Assembly: GCA_965222745.1 (NCBI GenBank)
Contig: CBDCUW010000005.1
Span: 3,472,001 to 3,536,000, forward strand
Length of the DNA: 64,000 bases
Origin: CBDCUW01 sp965222745
GTDB taxonomy: Bacteria > Planctomycetota > Planctomycetia > Pirellulales > Pirellulaceae
Direction of reading: 5' to 3'
The notes beneath the pieces are model-generated. The model made no database searches and was not told the DNA's origin. It saw only the letters and a program-made list of their open reading frames with translations. A program made the translations under genes and the position numbers. How positions within the stretch are numbered: the stretch's first letter is position 1; every line of letters starts with the position of its first letter. Shown here piece by piece: positions 60,274 to 64,000 of this stretch.

Positions 60274-63200
60274 TCACTCACCTGTCAGCCACTGCCGAAC
60301 GGTACTGGGATCGGGCAAATCACATTGCCGGAATTTGGTGATCCGCCCGTCGGAATCGTCGTACAACAGCATCGTGGCGGCCGAAAGATCGGATGCCATT
60401 GGCGTGTCGATCAGCGTGGAAGAATCGGTGGCGTTCATGCGGCCAAGAATCCGCAGTTCCAAGTCATGCTGCGAAGCGCGCGGCAACCACCGGGAAAGCG
60501 TCTCGGCGGAACCGCAAACCAGTACCGCAAAGATATTGGCGCTGGGACCGTCGCGAAGCAGATCTTGCAAAGCCGACGCGCCGCTGGCACCATCGGCTGC
60601 CGCATCGAGTGAAAAGTTGAACGATTCGTCTTGGCGGATATCGCGAAAGCGTTCCAGCGGATCGATGACGACCACGATCGGGTCGACGTTTTCGGCTTCG
60701 TCGCCACGATGCTTGATCAACTCGCTCAGTCCGATCAATTCGGCCTCGCAATTGCGCGGCCGAACGACACGAACGTTGATCCCCGCGTCGGTCAACCACG
60801 GCGCCAACGACGGTGCATCGTCGGCTCGATTGCCGTCCAGGTAAACCACCTGCAACTCGCTGTCTGACTTGGCCAACCCCGACAGCGCCGAAGCAAGGAT
60901 CGCACCGCGCGATTCGGCCGGCGTGATCACCAGCACGTTGCGACCGGTGTTGCGAGACAACTCCAATCCCAGCGGCGGCCCGATTTCTACCGATTCACCC
61001 AGCAACCCGCAAATGCCGGACGCCCCTTCGCGATTGGCCACCGCGTCGGCCAGCAGATTGGTCCAGCGGCAGGGGCGGTTGCCTTCAAAGATCACCGGCG
61101 GCGACAACTCGGCGGCGTACGATTCGTCTCGCGCCGCGATCGCGCCAAGCATCTCGCGATGACGAGTGGACGAAAGCCAGGCCACCTGGAACGGCTGATT
61201 GCCCTCCACCAGGCCGCCGGCGTCGTTGTAGATCGCTTCGCCGGGGCGGCTGATCAGGCGGGCCGCGGTGTTGTCGTCGGCAAGGATCAACGCCGCGTCC
61301 GATTCGCTGCACTGCATCGCAATTCGCACTGCCATTTGACCCAACGTGGCGCGCGGCAACGAATAGGCGCCCGCTAGCGATTGGCTACTGAGGACGACGT
61401 GCATCCCGAACGACCGGCCTTGACGAACCAGCCGATCCAGCAGCATCGCGCAGTCGCCGGCCAACCGGTCGTCGCGCACAAAGAGCTCCTGAAACTCATC
61501 GATCACCAACATGATCCGCGGCAACGATTCTCCGGAAGCACGCCGGTATTCGGCAAGCTCCTGCACGCCGTGGGCGCGAAACTGCTCGCCGCGCTGTTGA
61601 AGTTCTTCGTCAAGCCGCTGCAAGACACTGCGGCCAAACTCTCGCTCGCTTTCGATTCCAATCACGCGGGCATGAGGCAGTCCGCTTTCGGCGTAGGGCT
61701 TGAACTCGACCCCTTTCTTGAAGTCCAGCAGATAGAAATGCATTTGATCGGGACGGTACCGGTGCGCACCGGAAGTGATGATCGAATGCAACAGTGTGCT
61801 CTTGCCCGAACCTGTTTTGCCGGCAATCAAAACGTGTTGCCGAACTCCCTCGCCCAGGTCAAGCAACAACGATCGATTGGCTCCCTGGCTGCCGATCGGG
61901 ATGGCGATCTCATCGGCGGTCGATCCCTTTCCTTCGTCGGCTGCCGACAGAATGCTGTCCAACGGAATCTCGACGCGTGACGCCGCCACGGTGGCGGCGC
62001 CGATTTTTTCGATCAGCTCATTTCGCATGGCGACCGGCGGCAGCGGTGCCGGGACAAACGGCAATCCCTGCAACCCGTCCGATTCAAGCTGCCAATTGCT
62101 CTCGCCGTCGATCGACAACTGCAGCATCTTGTCACCGCCGGGAAGGGGCATGTCCGCCGGCCACTTTTTGGAAGAATCGCAAACCAAGATGGTGAAGATG
62201 CCACAGCGAAGGCCGCTTTCGATCAGCGCCCGCAAATGTTTGTAACCCTCGCGAGTCAAACCTTCCGGCAAGCCGACGCCGGCGACAGCGCGGTACGGTT
62301 CGGCCATCGATCCGGCCACCTGGTTGTAGTCCTCGATCCGTTCAAAACGATCTCGAAGACTGGACTGCAGGACGTCTTCCACGTGGTGGGCAAGTTCACC
62401 CAAACGGGCGTCGATCTTGCTGTCGGTCGTCCAAACTCGGTGGCCGACCATCGACGCGTCGTGGTCCGCCAGCGCCATGAAACTGGTGAAGTGTTGTCCT
62501 CGGCCCAGCGGATCGATCAGCGTCAACTTGGCACGAGTCGGCGCGGCACCTGAAATCAACCGCCAAAGAAGCTGATGCGCCACCTCAATCGCCGCCTCCA
62601 TCTGCGAATGATGGGCATGAATGATGACGCCGCTGTGCAACCGTCGATGCAACACGACTGGCAGCGAATCGGGGATCTCCGCATCGGCCAATAGCTCCGA
62701 CAGGTCCTCGGCATTGGGATGACCGTTGGAACCTTTTTCTCCATTTTCGGAGGCCGTTTTGCCATGCAGGACGTTACGCAGGCTTTCGTCAACGCGCAAC
62801 CAGCCCAACGGTAAGAAATCGACATTCTCCGCGGCGCGGTTGTCTCCGGCGGCCACCTCTTCCCAACTGGGAAATCGGTCCAGAACTTGTCGATCGGTGG
62901 TGATGATCCGCTGCAGCCCGCGACTGGCACCCTCTTTCAACCGCGTAGAAAGGTATTGCAACTGGGCGTAGCGGTGGGCGGCACCCTGTTCGCGTTGTTG
63001 TTGCAACATCTGGTCGGTTTGTGCCAAGCTTTCGGTGATCTGTTGAGCCAAATGATCGGCCTTGGAACGCATCTCCGTTCCCACGCTGGCGAACTGCTCG
63101 GTGAATTTTTGATCGGCGGCTGCCAACCCGTCGACCAACTTCTGTCGCTGCTGCTCTTGTTGCAGCCTCAATTGCCGCTCCATGTCCAGCAGTTGTTCAT

Positions 63201-64000
63201 CTTGCCAGCGATGGGTGGCTTCGATATGAGCATCTCGTCGCTGTATCAATTCGGCGGCCGAATCCTTGGCGGCGGTGGTGGAGATCTTTCGACCCGCCGC
63301 GGCACATTCCTCCGCTGCTTGGGCGATCCGTTCGACTTGCGGATAAAGCCGCCGAGTCATCTTTTTGAGCGGCCACAGCAAAATCGCGTAGACAATGAAT
63401 CCGATCACGCCACAGACGATGGCGCCGGCGATCATCGTGATCCAGGGCGGCTGGGGACCGAAAAAGTAAGCGAGGATCGCCCAAATCGAAATCATCGCCG
63501 CGACACCCGCGGGCAGATAAAACGAGTCAACCGTTTTGTACGCCGCGCCGGTCTGCATCTCCTCCACAACCTTGTTGCATTTGCGGGTAAGCAGGTGGAT
63601 CGAATCGATTGCCTGTTGGACCGATTCGGGAGCACCGATGCTCATGTCCTCTTCGGGTGTCTGAGCCGGCGGCACTTCGGGCAGCCGGTCAAGACGCCGA
63701 ATGGTCAGCGCTCGCGCCCATTCCAGGCTGGCATGAACGTCGACCAGGCTTTCATCGATCTGCTTGATCTCTTTGCGATTGAGCAACCCTGGTTGGTTCT
63801 TGCGATTTTCGTACTGCTGCAGGACCGCCTGACGCCGCGCTTCGACTTTTCGTTCGATCGACGTTTTTTCTTCGGTCGCCTTGCGCCGAAACAGAGCCGA
63901 CAACCGGGCCAGATCTTTGCGATTGTTGATCGCGGTGGCTTCATAGTTGCTGGTCAGCTTTTCTTCGGCCTTGTCCCATTCATCAAGCATCGCGCGGCGC
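60274..64000 (-). CDS. FtsK/EccC-like multidomain ATPase (5' end outside window)
   Basis: At least 1,238 residues from ATG 63990; the frame is open to the edge so it may start further upstream. N-terminal coiled coil, two TM helices (~150-213), another coiled coil (~220-390), then three ATPase-like modules: a first (~430-645) with LTLIDPLGRGQHF but no Walker A, a central one (~690-910) with Walker A IAGKTGSGKSTLLHS and IMLVIDEFQELF, and a C-terminal one (~1,000-1,238) with a degenerate Walker A (ITPAESRGAIL) and IVVVIDPLERF. This resembles type VII secretion EccC/EssC in layout, but no other type VII gene is in the window. Confidence 0.85.
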   Translation of the reverse strand, partial: RRAMLDEWDKAEEKLTSNYEATAINNRKDLARLSALFRRKATEEKTSIERKVEARRQAVLQQYENRKNQPGLLNRKEIKQIDESLVDVHASLEWARALTIRRLDRLPEVPPAQTPEEDMSIGAPESVQQAIDSIHLLTRKCNKVVEEMQTGAAYKTVDSFYLPAGVAAMISIWAILAYFFGPQPPWITMIAGAIVCGVIGFIVYAILLWPLKKMTRRLYPQVERIAQAAEECAAAGRKISTTAAKDSAAELIQRRDAHIEATHRWQDEQLLDMERQLRLQQEQQRQKLVDGLAAADQKFTEQFASVGTEMRSKADHLAQQITESLAQTDQMLQQQREQGAAHRYAQLQYLSTRLKEGASRGLQRIITTDRQVLDRFPSWEEVAAGDNRAAENVDFLPLGWLRVDESLRNVLHGKTASENGEKGSNGHPNAEDLSELLADAEIPDSLPVVLHRRLHSGVIIHAHHSQMEAAIEVAHQLLWRLISGAAPTRAKLTLIDPLGRGQHFTSFMALADHDASMVGHRVWTTDSKIDARLGELAHHVEDVLQSSLRDRFERIEDYNQVAGSMAEPYRAVAGVGLPEGLTREGYKHLRALIESGLRCGIFTILVCDSSKKWPADMPLPGGDKMLQLSIDGESNWQLESDGLQGLPFVPAPLPPVAMRNELIEKIGAATVAASRVEIPLDSILSAADEGKGSTADEIAIPIGSQGANRSLLLDLGEGVRQHVLIAGKTGSGKSTLLHSIITSGAHRYRPDQMHFYLLDFKKGVEFKPYAESGLPHARVIGIESEREFGRSVLQRLDEELQQRGEQFRAHGVQELAEYRRASGESLPRIMLVIDEFQELFVRDDRLAGDCAMLLDRLVRQGRSFGMHVVLSSQSLAGAYSLPRATLGQMAVRIAMQCSESDAALILADDNTAARLISRPGEAIYNDAGGLVEGNQPFQVAWLSSTRHREMLGAIAARDESYAAELSPPVIFEGNRPCRWTNLLADAVANREGASGICGLLGESVEIGPPLGLELSRNTGRNVLVITPAESRGAILASALSGLAKSDSELQVVYLDGNRADDAPSLAPWLTDAGINVRVVRPRNCEAELIGLSELIKHRGDEAENVDPIVVVIDPLERFRDIRQDESFNFSLDAAADGASGASALQDLLRDGPSANIFAVLVCGSAETLSRWLPRASQHDLELRILGRMNATDSSTLIDTPMASDLSAATMLLYDDSDGRITKFRQCDLPDPSTVRQWLTGE

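Noticed and set aside
1..64000. tRNA, rRNA or defence-system genes
   Set aside because: No tRNA or rRNA-like stretch was recognised in the spacers, and no restriction, toxin-antitoxin or other known defence proteins were found.

Overview
The window looks like a chromosomal segment of a planctomycete, most likely a Rhodopirellula/Pirellulaceae-type bacterium. This is inferred from gene content, not from a marker gene. The evidence is three formylglycine-type sulfatases, a planctomycete-style ECF sigma factor followed by giant Ser/Thr kinases with TPR repeats, EF-hand and Gly-rich tails on exported proteins, frequent weak or absent Shine-Dalgarno sites, a moderately GC-rich base composition, and many short palindromic repeats between genes. 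No rRNA, tRNA or CRISPR array was recognised.

Layout. 1-4.5 kb: the end of a sulfatase gene, then a GntR/ATPase/permease ABC operon on the minus strand with a visible operator-promoter. 4.6-8.5 kb: hisS, a cysteine-cluster protein, purU and an EamA transporter. 8.5-12.6 kb: a MacAB-like adaptor/ATPase/permease operon whose adaptor ends in EF hands. 12.8-19.8 kb: a UDP-sugar pyrophosphorylase, a lipoate ligase-family protein, a very large FtsX-type permease with an EF-hand insert and a HlyD-like adaptor. 20-27.4 kb: cutA, dgkA and lptD (translationally coupled), a SGNH hydrolase, a DUF885 protein and a DUF971 protein. 27.5-29.7 kb: a PaaK-like AMP ligase, ruvX and a small ORF. 29.8-37.7 kb: an ECF sigma factor and two tandem paralogous membrane Ser/Thr kinases. 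38.8-52.4 kb: a type II secretion cluster in the order D-E-[IS]-F-G-H-I-J-K-C-L-M followed by a TPR lipoprotein, almost all genes overlapping. 52.6-55.7 kb: two convergent sulfatase genes. 55.8-64 kb: a membrane protein, an inhibitory-type serpin, a SLC13 anion transporter, a small membrane protein and a large FtsK/EccC-like ATPase running off the right edge.

How the genes work together. The T2SS cluster is the main coherent system: a secretin (D), motor ATPase (E), platform (F), pseudopilins (G-K) and linker/assembly proteins (C, L, M) for exporting folded proteins; exported sulfatases are plausible cargo but nothing here proves it. The ABC/adaptor sets, lptD and dgkA concern the cell envelope. 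The sigma factor plus kinases form a plausible signalling locus.

The most noteworthy non-gene content is a 1,661-bp insertion sequence with 12-bp perfect ends and an 11-bp target duplication, sitting inside a MITE-like palindromic repeat between gspE and gspF. At least five families of short palindromic repeats are scattered in the intergenic spaces, and one copy is read in frame at the start of gspH.
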